64,000 nt of DNA from assembly GCA_905221605.1 (NCBI GenBank), contig CAJNDS010002297.1, positions 198,501-262,500 on the forward strand, read 5' to 3'. Position 1 is the stretch's first letter, and each line of letters begins with the position of its first letter. Origin of the DNA: Symbiodinium natans (taxonomy: Eukaryota; Sar; Dinophyceae; Suessiales; Symbiodiniaceae). This document shows, one piece after another, positions 20,116 through 29,879 of the stretch. The notes beneath the pieces are model-generated. The model saw only the letters and a list, made by a program, of their open reading frames with translations. It ran no database searches and had not been told where the DNA came from. The translations under genes and the position numbers were made by a program.

Positions 20116-20995
20116 CTTGTCTTTGAATCCAGCCTATCTTCTGGTTGTGGCAGTAAGCACGGCAATCGACCCTACCCTTCGGCTCAGATTTCCAGAGCCG
20201 TTCAGCATAAACCAGCCTAACCTTACTTCTCAAGCTGAGCCTTGCGGCTCAACACCCAAGCCCTACGAGGCCAAGAGCTTCTGTTGTGACCTTTGATCCA
20301 TCCAGTATGAAGGTGAACCTCTCAGCACAATGCCTGTGTGATCTTACTCTCAGGCTGAGCCTTGCCTAGGGCAATCTTTTCTCTCTTCGGAATGCATTTT
20401 CACAACAGAACCCCTCATCGGATCACAGGGCAGCTTTAACCCTGCATGCACAGCCAGAGGGACATACAAGGTCTCAACTTGTGCTTATACATGACTTAGT
20501 CGGCCCTGCTAGGGATCGGCTATATACCCTGCTGCCTCTGCTGTGTACAACCTGCTTTCAGCAAGCGAGTGAGCGGCTGATGCCTGTGTGATCTTACTTA
20601 TCAGGCTACGCCTTGCGGCACAGAGCCTGCAAACCCTGCACCCTAAGCCCTTCTAAAATCTAAGGTTCCCTCATTTTCACTGACAGCTTCGGAAAGATTT
20701 CTTCGGCCGCTCACAGGTGCTGCCCCAATGGAAGCCCATCAAATCAGCCTCACTCCTTGCCCAGGCGTACTGCCTCCGCCCAAGCTTCTCGAAGGCTCTG
20801 GTACCTTAGCTGTTCTTGAAAAGCAGAAAAAAACTTGCTGCAAAGCTAGCTTGCTTGCTTCTCTTCAAACAGGGTCAAGAAACTTCCCCCAACCCAAATG
20901 GTAGGCTCCGGAAGCATTGGTCTTCACCTGTTCAGAGTTTTGCTGTACATGCTCGAGAGGGTATACAGGGCTATGACTTATGGGCTAGGGTATAG
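20116..20995. other. Intergenic, with degenerate hairpin-family repeats
   Basis: No gene is recognised. Three segments (about 20215-20260, 20335-20375, 20580-20635) share GATCTTACTTMTCAGGCT followed by GAGCCTTGCGGCTC or ACGCCTTGCGGCAC. These belong to the CTGCGCC..GGCAC family also present near 1.15, 25.37, 27.5 and 35.87 kb. Confidence 0.5.
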
Positions 20996-22077
20996 TTAGG
21001 GATAGGGTTTTGCTGTAGAGCACATCCTTCCTGCCTTGTCCTTGTGAGTCTTGGCAACCTTGTTGATGAAGAAGGCCCGCTTGTGCACCAAGACCTGGAT
21101 GCTGCAACAGTCCTTCGGGTACTCGGTCCAGCTCCTCAGCACTGGCAATTGGTTGTGTTGCTTTGGGCTTCGAGCATTCAGGGATTCTTTCTTCTTGCAG
21201 CTCACCTTGAATGAGCTTTAGGGATTTTGGTTTACAGTTTAGGTTCTGGGGTTTGGGGGGGGGGGAAGTGGCTATCAGGTACGGCGCAAAACACCCTAAG
21301 CCTGAATACTTAAACCCAGAAAAAAAGTGGCTGAATCTTGCAAAGTGTCTTCTGGTGGAAGTTCTGCACGGACTCTGGAACCGACAGAAACTCCTTCAAG
21401 ACTGCCACAGCTGAAACGGTTGCAGCCGAAGGTGTGGCTGCTGCCGAAGAACCCTGCTGGGGTGAGGCTGCTGCCGAAGAACCCTGGTCGGGTGAGGCTG
21501 CTTGCAAAGCCAAAGGTGCGGGTGCAGCCAAAGGTGCGGGTGCAGCCGAAGAACCCTGGTCGGGTGAGGCTGCTTGCAAAGCCAAAGGTGCGGGTGCAGC
21601 CAAAGGTGCGGGTGCAGCCGAAGAACCCTGGTGGGGTGAGGCTGCTTGCAAAGAACCCTGTGGGGAGGCGACCTTGGCTCCCATGACAACTGGCCCACTG
21701 TAAAGCTGCTGCACTGGGCCATCTTCAATGCACAGTGGGAGGTCACTCCCAAGGGCTTTGTCCAGACACTCGAACAAGTCTGTCACCTCGCCGCCCTGGA
21801 ACCAATCGCTCTTCACCTCACCCTCTAACAAGTCGGACTTGGACTCCTTCACCTTGCTGCCCTGGAACAAATCGTCGTTCACCGCCGATAACTTTTCAGG
21901 GCTCGGAGACAGTGGCTCCGGACTCGACTCACCTGATGCCTCCTCCTGCATCATAGTGAACCTGATGCTTCTCGGGGCTAGCTTCTTCGGTGCCTTGTAA
22001 GCAGCTGCAGGTTCTTCAGCCTCGTCCAAAGGCCGTTTGCCGGTCATAAAGGCCGACATGACCCCTTCAGCAATCAT
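20996..22077 (-). CDS. Hypothetical protein with Pro/Ala/Ser 24-residue repeats
   Basis: Start MIAEGVMSAFMTGKRPLDE at 22077. The N-terminal part is charged (YKAPKKLAPRSIRFTMMQ, SSPEPLSPSPEKLSAVNDD). It is followed by FECLDKALGSDLPLCIEDG and by low-complexity repeats (QGSSAAPAPLAAPAPLALQA) produced by a 72-bp DNA repeat. A conserved-looking end is KEFLSVPESVQNFHQKTLCK. A second block at 21205-20996 (LPVLRSWTEYPKDCCSIQVL, then KRAFFINKVAKTHKDKAG) looks like a downstream exon, separated by a gap with a GTTTAGGGT-like tract and a poly-G run. The repeats suggest a disordered linker. No known domain is recognised, and joining of the two blocks is inferred. Confidence 0.45.
21440..21650 (-). repeat. 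72-bp tandem repeat within a coding region
   Basis: About two and a half units of GAAGAACCCTGGTCGGGTGA followed by Gly/Ala-coding GGTGCGGGTGCAGCC doublets. The length is a multiple of three, so the frame is kept on the minus strand. Confidence 0.85.
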
Positions 22078-22303
22078 GCTGCCAACAGGTGAAACCACAA
22101 AGCAACTTGAGCAACAAAACCCTGCCAGCGATGCAACTTGCAACATCACAAGACTAGCACATCTGTCAATATCTCTTGCACTCTGCCAGCAATGCAGCGA
22201 GAAATGTCACAACACTACATATCATCTGTCAATATCTGGTGTCTGCATGTGTGAAAGCAGTGTTTGTTAGCCCCACTTTCTGAGCCCCTCTTGACAGCCA
22301 AAG

Positions 22304-22915
22304 TCAGTTCGCACGAGGTCTCTTGAGCGGGTTCACTAAGAGACTATGCACAGTGGCCGATCCACGCAGGTGAACCATACGACCGCTGGTCGTGCAAAAC
22401 TTCATGGTTTCCTTCTCCAATCGGCTGAATGCAGAAACATGCTGGAACAAGGCTCTACGCAGCTCATAAAGTCGCATGGAATGTTCTGCTTCCACAGTCG
22501 AAATGACCTGGCCGGACATGAGGCTCATGGAAATCTGCACCTTGCGGTCGGCACCCTGTTGCAAGTCAAGTGTCATGATAATCTGCAGCACCTCCTCCAC
22601 AAAAATTGTGTGCTTCGAGCTGCGGTGGGACAGAAGCCACTGCCGCCCTTTGTCGGTCATCATGGTCTGCAAAACTGTGAATCGGAGGCGACAGTGATTT
22701 GGCGGATGGAAACTCACCTTGGCAGATCCAGTTGACAAAGAAGCGATCAGGGAGCCTCGATCACAGCACTTGACTCTCTCCATGCGGGATTTGTCTGGTC
22801 TGTCCGTCCCCATGAGAGGCAGTCCGAAATTAGGCTGGAACAGCCTCGGAATCCTTGACTTCACAGTTGCATACTGCAACACCATGCTCACTGTCTCCCC
22901 ATTGTCAGCGGACAT
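22304..22915 (-). CDS. Protein with a ubiquitin-like (beta-grasp) C-terminal domain
   Basis: Starts MSADNGETVSMVLQYATVKS at 22915 and ends NPLKRPRAN at 22304. A clear GT-AG intron of 51 nt (22667-22717, GTGAGTTT...TTTTGCAG, phase 0) joins GSTGSAK to TMMTDKGRQW. The intron is a multiple of three and stop-free, so retention would add 17 residues. The last 75 residues (KVQISMSLMSGQVISTVEAE, then MRLYELRRALFQHV and a final hydrophobic strand with TVHSLL) have the strand-turn-strand-helix pattern of ubiquitin-like domains often seen in dinoflagellate proteins. There is no terminal Gly-Gly, so conjugation is unlikely. The N-terminal half is unknown. Confidence 0.55.
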   Translation of the reverse strand: MSADNGETVSMVLQYATVKSRIPRLFQPNFGLPLMGTDRPDKSRMERVKCCDRGSLIASLSTGSAKVSFHPPNHCRLRFTVLQTMMTDKGRQWLLSHRSSKHTIFVEEVLQIIMTLDLQQGADRKVQISMSLMSGQVISTVEAEHSMRLYELRRALFQHVSAFSRLEKETMKFCTTSGRMVHLRGSATVHSLLVNPLKRPRAN

Positions 22916-22929
22916 GGCTGAGGAAGTCT

Positions 22930-24238
22930 AGGTTCTAGAGCGAGGTAAAAAATGTAACAGAACACTGAAAGCAGCCAAGTGGAGTGGCCTGGTGGCAGCA
23001 GGAAGGGTCATAGCACTATGGTTGGAACATGTTGCAATTTGTGGACACCCCTGGTTGAGCTGTTGCTCGAGCCCCTGTGTCATACGCGACGATGCAACCA
23101 AGCAAACCAGGCCTTATTCACCTTTCACTGATGTGCAACATGCCCGCACTTGTTGTTAACATAAACTCACCAGAAGAGCCTAAACGTATCTTATTCAGGA
23201 ACCAACGCAATAATTCGGCTGGGGGAGTAGGCTGCATGAACCATTGAGGGGGTTAGGGTAGCTCGGGCTTGGGGAATGCCAGTGAGTGTGTGTCTCGGAT
23301 TTCAGCACATTACTGTGTGCAGGTCAAACCCTAAAACCCTGCAGGCTACTGAGTTTATCTAGGCTTTCTGCTGAAGGGTACAGGGTTTCAGGAATTAGGG
23401 GCTCGTGGTGGGAAGCGCCTGGGAGCCCTCGATCCACAGAGCGCCTGGGAAGATCGATGGCCGAACGTAGGTTCACAATCTTTGTGTTCTTGTGCTCAAA
23501 TTTACTGTAGGGTCGTTGGGAGTGTATTTTAGCTTAGGCTGGCTCCGGCTTCATTGTCTTTTAGCTTAGGCTGGCTCCGGCTTCATTGATAGTGCTTCAT
23601 GTACTTAGGCTTGCAAGCTTCAGAATACCAAATCTCAACCACTACATTGCTTTCCATCGTGGCTACCCCAGGCTACCAGCAAATTCCTGAACCACTGATG
23701 TTCTGAAGGAACCCAGTGCACACACGGAGAACAAGAGTAGCAACCTAGAGAAGCATCTTAGGGTAACCGAAGTTGGTTCTTTATCGAACCCGGACTCCTA
23801 AACCACAACAACCAGCCTAGCCGAATTCCGATTCAGATCGGGCCCACCCCCCCCCTAAACCCTAAACCCCCTAACCTGCAGCCTATACTTAGGGTGGGGC
23901 TTATCAGGAGCAGCAGCAGTGTTCCGATTCGCAAAGAGATTCCAGAGAGAAAGAAGCAGCAGTGGCACAGGGGAAGGTGAGCTCTACGCGAGAACCACTG
24001 TCAGCATCTCGACTGTGAACTCTGGAGGTCGCTGTCGGCGAAGATGTGACCCGAGATGGGTTTCAGAAGTGAAATCCCAGGTCTTGCCCCGAGTGCAGCT
24101 CCGCACTGGGCAAATCGTTCTGGATGGGGACGACGGCGTGTTGACGTCCGACCAAACCGCGGCTGAGGGTCCCAGCTCCCCCGGAGGCTGGAGTGCGAAT
24201 ACCCAAAAGTTCCGGCAGCCGCAGAACGTTCGGACTTG
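22930..24238. other. Intergenic, nothing convincing
   Basis: No coding block with recognisable features. It contains a direct duplication TTTTAGCTTAGGCTGGCTCC at about 23527 and 23561, and a C-rich CCCTAAACCC tract at 23848-23872. Confidence 0.5.
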
Positions 24239-24292
24239 AGGGTTTAGGGTTTGGTGTTTAGGGTTTAGGGTTCGGGTTTAGGGTTTAGGGTG
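24239..24292 (+). repeat. Interstitial TTTAGGG tract
   Basis: About seven heptamers with TTTGGTG and TTCGGG variants. Confidence 0.85.
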
Positions 24293-24751
24293 GTTCATGT
24301 CGGGGGGAACAAGGTCTCATTGTTCAAGGCTTTGAGATGTCTTTGGGGGATTGGCATTAAACAATAGACGATGGAGATTCGCTGAATTATTATATAGGGT
24401 TTATTATGTAGGGAGAGGGCCATTTAGGGTCCTAAACCGAAGTGAAGGGGACACCAGGGTAACACAGAAGGGCCTGATCGTCCAACTCGACCATCCATCT
24501 GTCGAGCCATCCGGTTGGGAGCTGGTCATGCCTGAGAGATTGGACACCACTAAAGGCCCGGGAATCTACCTCATGTTTGCCACATCAACATATTTAATTA
24601 GGGTTTGCCCTAAGAAGCCGCAAAGGCCAAAGCCAACCCAAGCCTAAGCCCAAACAACACACCTGGCCCGGGTTAAATGTGGCTTTCAGCTATTGCCTCA
24701 ACTGCTTGCCTAAGGAAACCCAAAACCCTAAAAAAATCCTGCCCTTACTTA

Positions 24752-24874
24752 AGGTTTAGGGTTTAGGGTTTAGGGCTTAGGGCTTAGGGTTTAGGGTTTA
24801 GGGTTTAGGGTTTAGGGTTTAGGGTTTGGGGTTTGGGGTTTGGGGTTTGGGGTTTAGGGTTTAGGGTTTAGGGT
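24752..24874 (+). repeat. Interstitial TTTAGGG array with TTTGGGG block
   Basis: Seventeen or so heptamers, with a central run of five TTTGGGG variants flanked by TTTAGGG, plus two CTTAGGG variants. Clustering of one variant suggests local unequal exchange. Confidence 0.9.
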
Positions 24875-24879
24875 GTGTC

Positions 24880-25980
24880 ATGATGATGTCGGCCACGATG
24901 TCGCGGAGCGTTCTTCAAGCCGCCAGCACATACGTGCGCAACGCCTGCATTGGGGTCGGCGGCACCCCGGTGGGTAGCGCAGGCCAAGTTCCAGGCTTGC
25001 CGAATCGAAGTAAACTGGTCAAGCCGCCAGCTGCGTAGGCCAAGGCTGCGTTCGGGGAGGGCTGCTGATGCGGTGGTGCTTGACTTCGGCACGAAGGCAG
25101 TGGAGGTGTGCCCGCACGCCCCGCACACAAGGTAGTCAGTGGTCCCTGCTGTGTTGCTGCTCCATTAGGGGCTTCAGGTTGGGACTAGGGTACCAGGCTA
25201 GGGGCCCTTCTTTTTCCTGTGGGCACCAGCTACATGAACCAGAAACAAGGCAAATCCCCGACTGGCCTTATGCAGTTAAAACCTGCTTTTTTGGAACACG
25301 AAACCCTAAACCCTAAAATCTAAGGGTTTCAAGGCCGAGCCTTTCAGCTCAAATGCCTGCCGAATATTACTTCTCAAGCTGCGCCTTGCGGCACACCCTA
25401 AACCCTAAACCCTAAACCCCAACCCTAACCCCAACCCTAAACCAACTACAAGCTAAACCCTGCCCCTAATTTAGCTTGTGTTCTGCTAAGGCCTGACTGG
25501 GGAGCCGCGCTGCCAAGTGGCCAAGATCTTGGGCGACCTTAAGCAACCACTAGAGAGTCACAAATGTATGCACTGTCTGCAAGCACTCCCTGACTCTTAA
25601 GTGGCCTGTCGGAGGCCCCCTAAACCTGAGATCCCTGAAGCACCGCAAGCTAGCCTTTCTTGGGAAGCACTCTCACCACTCAATGAGGCATTGGCCATTT
25701 GCCGCACTGCGCTGCAAATCCTGCTCCTGGAGGCTGGCTTTGGGACCCCTGGTTGGCCCGGACATGCCAGTATGTGTTGCTAGAACCGTTGCCTATGTTT
25801 ACCCCATTGCATACACTTCCTGAACATGCCTGGCATTAGGTCTCTTGTCGGCCAGCAAAAAAAAGTGGAGCAGCTCAGCAGAATCTGACATGGAAATAGA
25901 ACAAACAGACACACAAACAGTATGACATACACATACACATAGAACTAGGTAGATATTAGTCCTACATCATCCTTCCAACT
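24880..25980. other. Intergenic with C-strand telomere-like tract
   Basis: A GC-rich piece (24880-25130) is open on both strands but unrecognised. Bases 25300-25444 hold CCCTAAA and CCCCAACCCTAA variants next to a GCTGCGCCTTGCGGCAC hairpin-family element at 25378. The rest is unannotatable by eye. Confidence 0.45.
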
Positions 25981-25983
25981 GCC

Positions 25984-26811
25984 ATGGCTGGCCAGAAAAA
26001 GTCGCGCAAGGGCATAAAGCTGGGACAGGCGCCGGCCCTGTCAGTGAGCACATGGGCTCAGTGGATCAAATTTGTTGGGCAGGAAGCTGGTGCGCGCATG
26101 GCCATGATACTCAGCTTGACCTACATGTTTGGCTTGCGATGTTCGGAGGCTCTCACTTTGAAGAGAAGTGACTTTAGTTTCCATGGTGACATACCAAAGC
26201 TTGTTGTCACTGGCGAGACACAGGGGAACCGGAAATCTCCGGGGGAGGTCTACTGCCGCAAGAAGCATATGTGCTGGCTGAAATCAGTCTTCAAGTCTGG
26301 TTACACTGTAGAACGCACAAAGAAGCACAAGCACGGAAAGGGCCGCAAGAAGACAATCACAAGGCAAGATAAGTACGAAATCCCATCTGAAGGATTTCTT
26401 TTCCGCAGTCGCAAAGAAGCCAAACAGCCACACTTGCATTATCATGCAGTCTATGCCCAGGTAAAGCGACTGGCTCCGAGATTTCTCGAGCATTTACGAA
26501 ACCAGGGCCAAAAGTGGGGGCCAGAGGTGGCAAAGCTTCGCCCGCACAGTGGCCGGGCAACATTGATTACAGAGTTGCTCGGAGATGGCATGTCCACAGC
26601 GCTTTCGATGAAATTTGCCCGACACGCCTCTGGTTCTGTGAAAGTCCACCTGAAATATGGACGTCTGACTCTGAAAGATGTCAAAGCAGCATGTGACAAG
26701 ATGGACAGCAAAGGATCAACTTGGCCGGATTTCTCCAGGGTGCCCACAGCAAAGCTGAAAAGGGCTCGCTTGGACATAGACCAGGAACTCCGCAAACGTG
26801 TGAAGAATTAA
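25984..26811 (+). CDS. Solo tyrosine recombinase
   Basis: A 275-residue intronless frame with the complete tyrosine-recombinase catalytic layout: Arg52 in FGLRCSEALTL (box I), LRPHSGRATL with His188 and Arg191 (H-x-x-R, box II), His214 in FARHASGS and Tyr225 in HLKYGRLTL (nucleophile). A Lys in the intervening beta-hairpin (about residues 72-84) is also available. It cuts and rejoins DNA through a 3'-phosphotyrosine in this family. The N-terminal core-binding domain is short, and an insertion (TVERTKKHKHGKGRKKTITR) rich in Lys lies between boxes I and II. No reverse transcriptase (as in DIRS elements), GCR1_C domain (as in Cryptons) or obvious terminal repeats are seen nearby. The start fits ATG after a non-coding AT-rich stretch. 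A free-standing mobile-element or domesticated recombinase is the best reading. Confidence 0.8.
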   Translation: MAGQKKSRKGIKLGQAPALSVSTWAQWIKFVGQEAGARMAMILSLTYMFGLRCSEALTLKRSDFSFHGDIPKLVVTGETQGNRKSPGEVYCRKKHMCWLKSVFKSGYTVERTKKHKHGKGRKKTITRQDKYEIPSEGFLFRSRKEAKQPHLHYHAVYAQVKRLAPRFLEHLRNQGQKWGPEVAKLRPHSGRATLITELLGDGMSTALSMKFARHASGSVKVHLKYGRLTLKDVKAACDKMDSKGSTWPDFSRVPTAKLKRARLDIDQELRKRVKN

Positions 26812-27054
26812 GGAAGTGCATGGATGCAGGCCTATGATGGCCTCAAGCTTACTAATGTGACTGGATTGGCTGGGTAAAAAAAAGCAACCTCGGTGACATT
26901 CTGATTTGTCAACATTTTGGGGAAGGCTTACTTCTTGACTCTCCCCTCCCCCCCACCCCCCAAAAAACCTCAGCAACCCTGGGCCCTGGCCCATTTAAAG
27001 CAGGGCAATGAAGCAATCCGAAACCCATTTCAAGTGTTAGGGGCAACCCTTCTG

Positions 27055-27140
27055 GGTTATAGGCAACCCCTTTGGTAAGTAAGCTTTATGGCCATTTGCT
27101 TGCTTCTTAACCGTTTTTCCTCCACCAAAGCTTACTTGTG
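27055..27140 (-). repeat. Dispersed repeat B, inverted copy
   Basis: Reverse complement of 1655-1746 (GGTTATAGGCAACCCC ... GTTTTTCCTCCACCAAAGC). Confidence 0.75.
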
Positions 27141-27489
27141 CGCTCCTCCTCATCCTCCTCATCCGGCTGCGCCTCCCGGCACAAAGCCTGCGGTTGTTTG
27201 CTACGGTGAGGGTTTGGCATTGAACACTAGAGGAACCTTCCTATTCCTAGAACCTTCCTAGATCCTGAACCCTAACCCCCCCCCCCCCCTTCAGGGTACA
27301 GGATTTAAGGTTGAGGTTTAACCTTCGAACCCTCCTAGACACTAAACCCTAAACATCAAGAGAGGCCTTTTGGAAGTCTACCAGGTATAGGGCTTAGGGT
27401 TTAGGATCTAGGGGAGAACTAAATTGACCCTCCTAGAACCTAAAACCTAAACCTTAAACCTAAGGCCTAAACTTTGAACCCTTTGGCGA

Positions 27490-27670
27490 TTTGCTGCAGT
27501 CTTTGCGCCGCGAGGCGCAGCCTGAGAACCCCAACACTAAACCCACAACCCTCCAAACAAACTGCAGGCTTTGCGCCTCACGGCGCAGCCTCAGAAGCCC
27601 AAACCCCAAACCCACTGAACCCGATACCCAGGAAACCAGGCATTGCGCCTCGCGGCGCAGCCTGAGAAGG
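27490..27670. repeat. Cluster of GCGCC/GGCGC hairpin elements
   Basis: Three copies at about 27503-27523, 27566-27586 and 27646-27666 of TTGCGCC-TCRC-GGCGCAGCCT, each able to form a 6-8 bp stem around a 4-base loop. They are separated by telomere-like AACCCCAAACCC. Single copies lie at 27165, 25378, 20597, 1154 and 35865. Confidence 0.75.
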
Positions 27671-27689
27671 CCAACCCCAAACCCACAAA

Positions 27690-28030
27690 ACCCGATACCC
27701 ACGAAACTCGAAACAAACAACTGCAGGCTTCGATACCCAAACCGATACCCAAACCCCAAACCCACAAAACCCGATACCCAAGAAACCCGAAACAAATCGA
27801 TGCCCAGGCTTGGATACCCAAACCGATACCCGAACCCAAACCCTAAACCTTTAGGAAGGTTCAAAGTGTTAAGGCTCTAGGAAGGTTGATTAGGAGAGTT
27901 GATTAAGCGTTAAACCTAACTCCTAAACCCTAAACCCTGGACTTGCAAAGCCTGCTAGGCCCTGGACATGATGGTGGTGCGCTGGCGTGCCTGGAAACCG
28001 TGGAGCACTGGCACATTTGGAGGTCCGAGA
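27690..28030 (+). repeat. Dispersed repeat C (inverted partner at 34.09-34.33 kb)
   Basis: CGATACCCAAACCGATACCC and CCCGATACCCACGAAAC units, followed by AGGAAGGTTCAAAGTGTTAAG and GGACTTGCAAAGCCTGCTAG, recur as reverse complement at 34085-34330. The inner CGATACCCAAAC motif is itself tandemly repeated. Confidence 0.75.
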
Positions 28031-28149
28031 CAGGGGGTAGAGGGTGGCTTGAAGGAGTGCTTAGTGACTAAGGCTTAGTGCTGAAGTTAAAGGAGCGCTT
28101 TATGCTGAAACATGCACCTACTACTCGACATGGATGCACTAAAGGGGCT

Positions 28150-28246
28150 GCTTCTGGAAAGAAATGAAGGCGGGCCGTCTTAGGGCTTTGGACTTTTAGT
28201 TCCACACAGTTTACAAGAGCATTCTTGTTACACTGGAGATTAGACA
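28150..28246 (-). repeat. Dispersed repeat A, inverted partial copy
   Basis: Reverse complement of about 1425-1515 (GGGCTTTGGACTTTTAGTTC, CAAGAGCATTCTTGTT). It ends a few tens of bases before the 28.3 kb gene, so it could act as its promoter or 5' untranslated region. Confidence 0.75.
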
Positions 28247-28312
28247 TTGTGTTTTCTGCAGCAATTTTGGCCCCACTGCAGTCCTTGTTTGTCTGACTGT
28301 CCCAACTTGCCA

Positions 28313-28858
28313 ATGGCCGTGGCCGGAAATGCTCAGCAGCCTCTGGTGGAACTTAACGAGCTGCCATCAGCAAGAGAGGAGCTGCACCAGTTGCTGGTTC
28401 AGCTTTACACAACGCTGTCTGAGGAGCAAAGTTTCCTGGAGTTGCTCATGGATGAGTACCGAGCCAGCTGGACACTGGGAACGCCGATCAAGCATTGGCA
28501 CCATCGGTGGATGGAATTCCACCGTGAGAACCCTGAGGCTGGAAATCGTTTCTCTCCAGGAAACTGGTTCTGGTACTTCGGCATGGTGGTCCTCCTTCCA
28601 CGTGAGATGTATGGTCGTAGCGACGACAAGAATGCGGGCGATTTTACAGAAGGATTCCTGATGTTCGTCTACGATGCAGGATCCTACTGTCGTCACAGCC
28701 GAAAGGTTTTCTACCGTTTGTGCCGCTGGGTGCTGGCTTTGAAGAAGTTCCTTGAGCTGTCTATGCCAATGGCCCAGGACATGTTCGCCTGCCAGCCGAC
28801 ATGGACTTGGGAGCATGTCACTGTCTTTAATGATATGCTTGCTGCCCGGGGCGTGTGA
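28313..28858 (+). CDS. Conserved-looking unknown protein, 181 residues
   Basis: The preferred start is ATG at 28313 (MAVAGNAQQPLVELNELPSA), because the upstream in-frame ATG at 28247 would translate Cys-rich sequence reaching into repeat A. The protein is intronless. It has an N-terminal helical segment (REELHQLLVQLYTTLSEEQ), an aromatic-rich centre (HWHHRWMEFHRENPEAGNRF, then GNWFWYFGMVVLLP), DAGSYCRHSRKVFYRLCRW, and a final helix ending MLAARGV. The density of Trp, His and Tyr and the lack of low complexity argue for a folded, real protein. A short hydrophobic stretch (FWYFGMVVLLP) is too brief for a sure membrane segment. I do not recognise the family. Confidence 0.55.
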   Translation: MAVAGNAQQPLVELNELPSAREELHQLLVQLYTTLSEEQSFLELLMDEYRASWTLGTPIKHWHHRWMEFHRENPEAGNRFSPGNWFWYFGMVVLLPREMYGRSDDKNAGDFTEGFLMFVYDAGSYCRHSRKVFYRLCRWVLALKKFLELSMPMAQDMFACQPTWTWEHVTVFNDMLAARGV

Positions 28859-29029
28859 GTGCGAGGGTTGCAGTTTATTCCTGAATCAAACCACTGTGGC
28901 AGATTTCCTCAAACCTTAAGCTCTTACCCCGGAATCGACACTGCAAGCCTCGACTTGCTTTGAATACCATGACTTTCATGGATGAAATTTGTGTAGTGAT
29001 GTACACACAAAGATTCAGAAGTCCAACTC

Positions 29030-29171
29030 GCTTGCGAGGGAAAAAAAGGGGCAAAGTCTGCTTGCTTGCAAGGTTCTTTCGGTTGAGGTTTAGGGTCTAG
29101 GGTTTGGAGGACATTTGTTTGCTTGTTGGCGGTGCCCTCCCCGCTACCCTCTCCCCCTTTACCTGCAACCT
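29030..29171 (+). repeat. Flank of the palindromic satellite, inverted partner at 31.8-31.95 kb
   Basis: CTCGCTTGCGAGG ... GTTTGCTTGTTGGCGGTGCC ... CTCTCCCCCTTTACCTGCAA is the reverse complement of 31785-31945, making a long inverted repeat with the 42-bp satellite at its inner edge. Confidence 0.85.
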
Positions 29172-29466
29172 GCAAGCACTCACAAAGCGCAACCGGTTGC
29201 GCTATGTATATTCCCAAGCACTCACGAAGCGCAACCGGTTGCGCTATGTATATTCCCAAGCACTCACAAAGCGCAACCGGTTGCGCTATGTATATTCCCA
29301 AGCACTCACAAAGCGCAACCGGTTGCGCTATGTATATTCCCAAGCACTCACAAAGCGCAACCGGTTGCGCTATGTATATTCCCAAGCACTCACAAAGCGC
29401 AACCGGTTGCGCTATGTATATTCCCAAGCACTCACAAAGCGCAACCGGTTGCGCTATGTATATTCC
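29172..29466 (+). repeat. 42-bp satellite with a 16-bp perfect palindrome, 7 units
   Basis: The palindrome GCGCAACCGGTTGCGC begins at 29187, 29229, 29271, 29313, 29355, 29397 and 29439, exactly every 42 bases. Each is flanked by CAAGCACTCACAAA on the left and TATGTATATTCC on the right. Units are nearly identical. All three plus frames are open through it, but only because of the repeat. Confidence 0.95.
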
Positions 29467-29579
29467 TGCAAGCACACAGCCGCAGCACTCTCCCCCTTTA
29501 CCTTCTCCCGTAGTACCTGACCTCTCCTGTACCTCTCCCAAAGCACAAAACCCAAAAACACTTCGATGCAACACAAGCA

Positions 29580-29601
29580 CACACACACACACACACACAC
29601 A
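29580..29601. repeat. (AC)n microsatellite
   Basis: About eleven AC dinucleotides. Confidence 0.9.
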
Positions 29602-29879
29602 AGGGCAGCTGCACAGATGATGTGACTGTGAAGTGTAAACTCAGTCGACAGCTGGGCTTCAGCAGATGGTTTTGTTATTGTGGGACTTCGTTGTGGAAGC
29701 TGTGACCCTGGCAACAGGCCTCGAAGGCGAACCATCGGCCCAGGCAACCGACCTCAGCTTTTTGTGACACACCAGGGCTTCGGTCTTTGGATTCTCTGCA
29801 GACTTCTAGAACAGCGAATCTTCTTTTGCCAGGGTGTTGCAATTGTCAGCTGTGCAGTCGGTCAAAGGAACCTCTCCTG

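Noticed and set aside
29172-29466. CRISPR-like regular repeat array
   Set aside because: There are no variable spacers, the whole 42-bp unit is repeated, and the genome is eukaryotic.
29104-29620. Frames of 132-224 codons on both strands
   Set aside because: Created by the 42-bp palindromic satellite (a multiple of three), with no non-repeat coding context.
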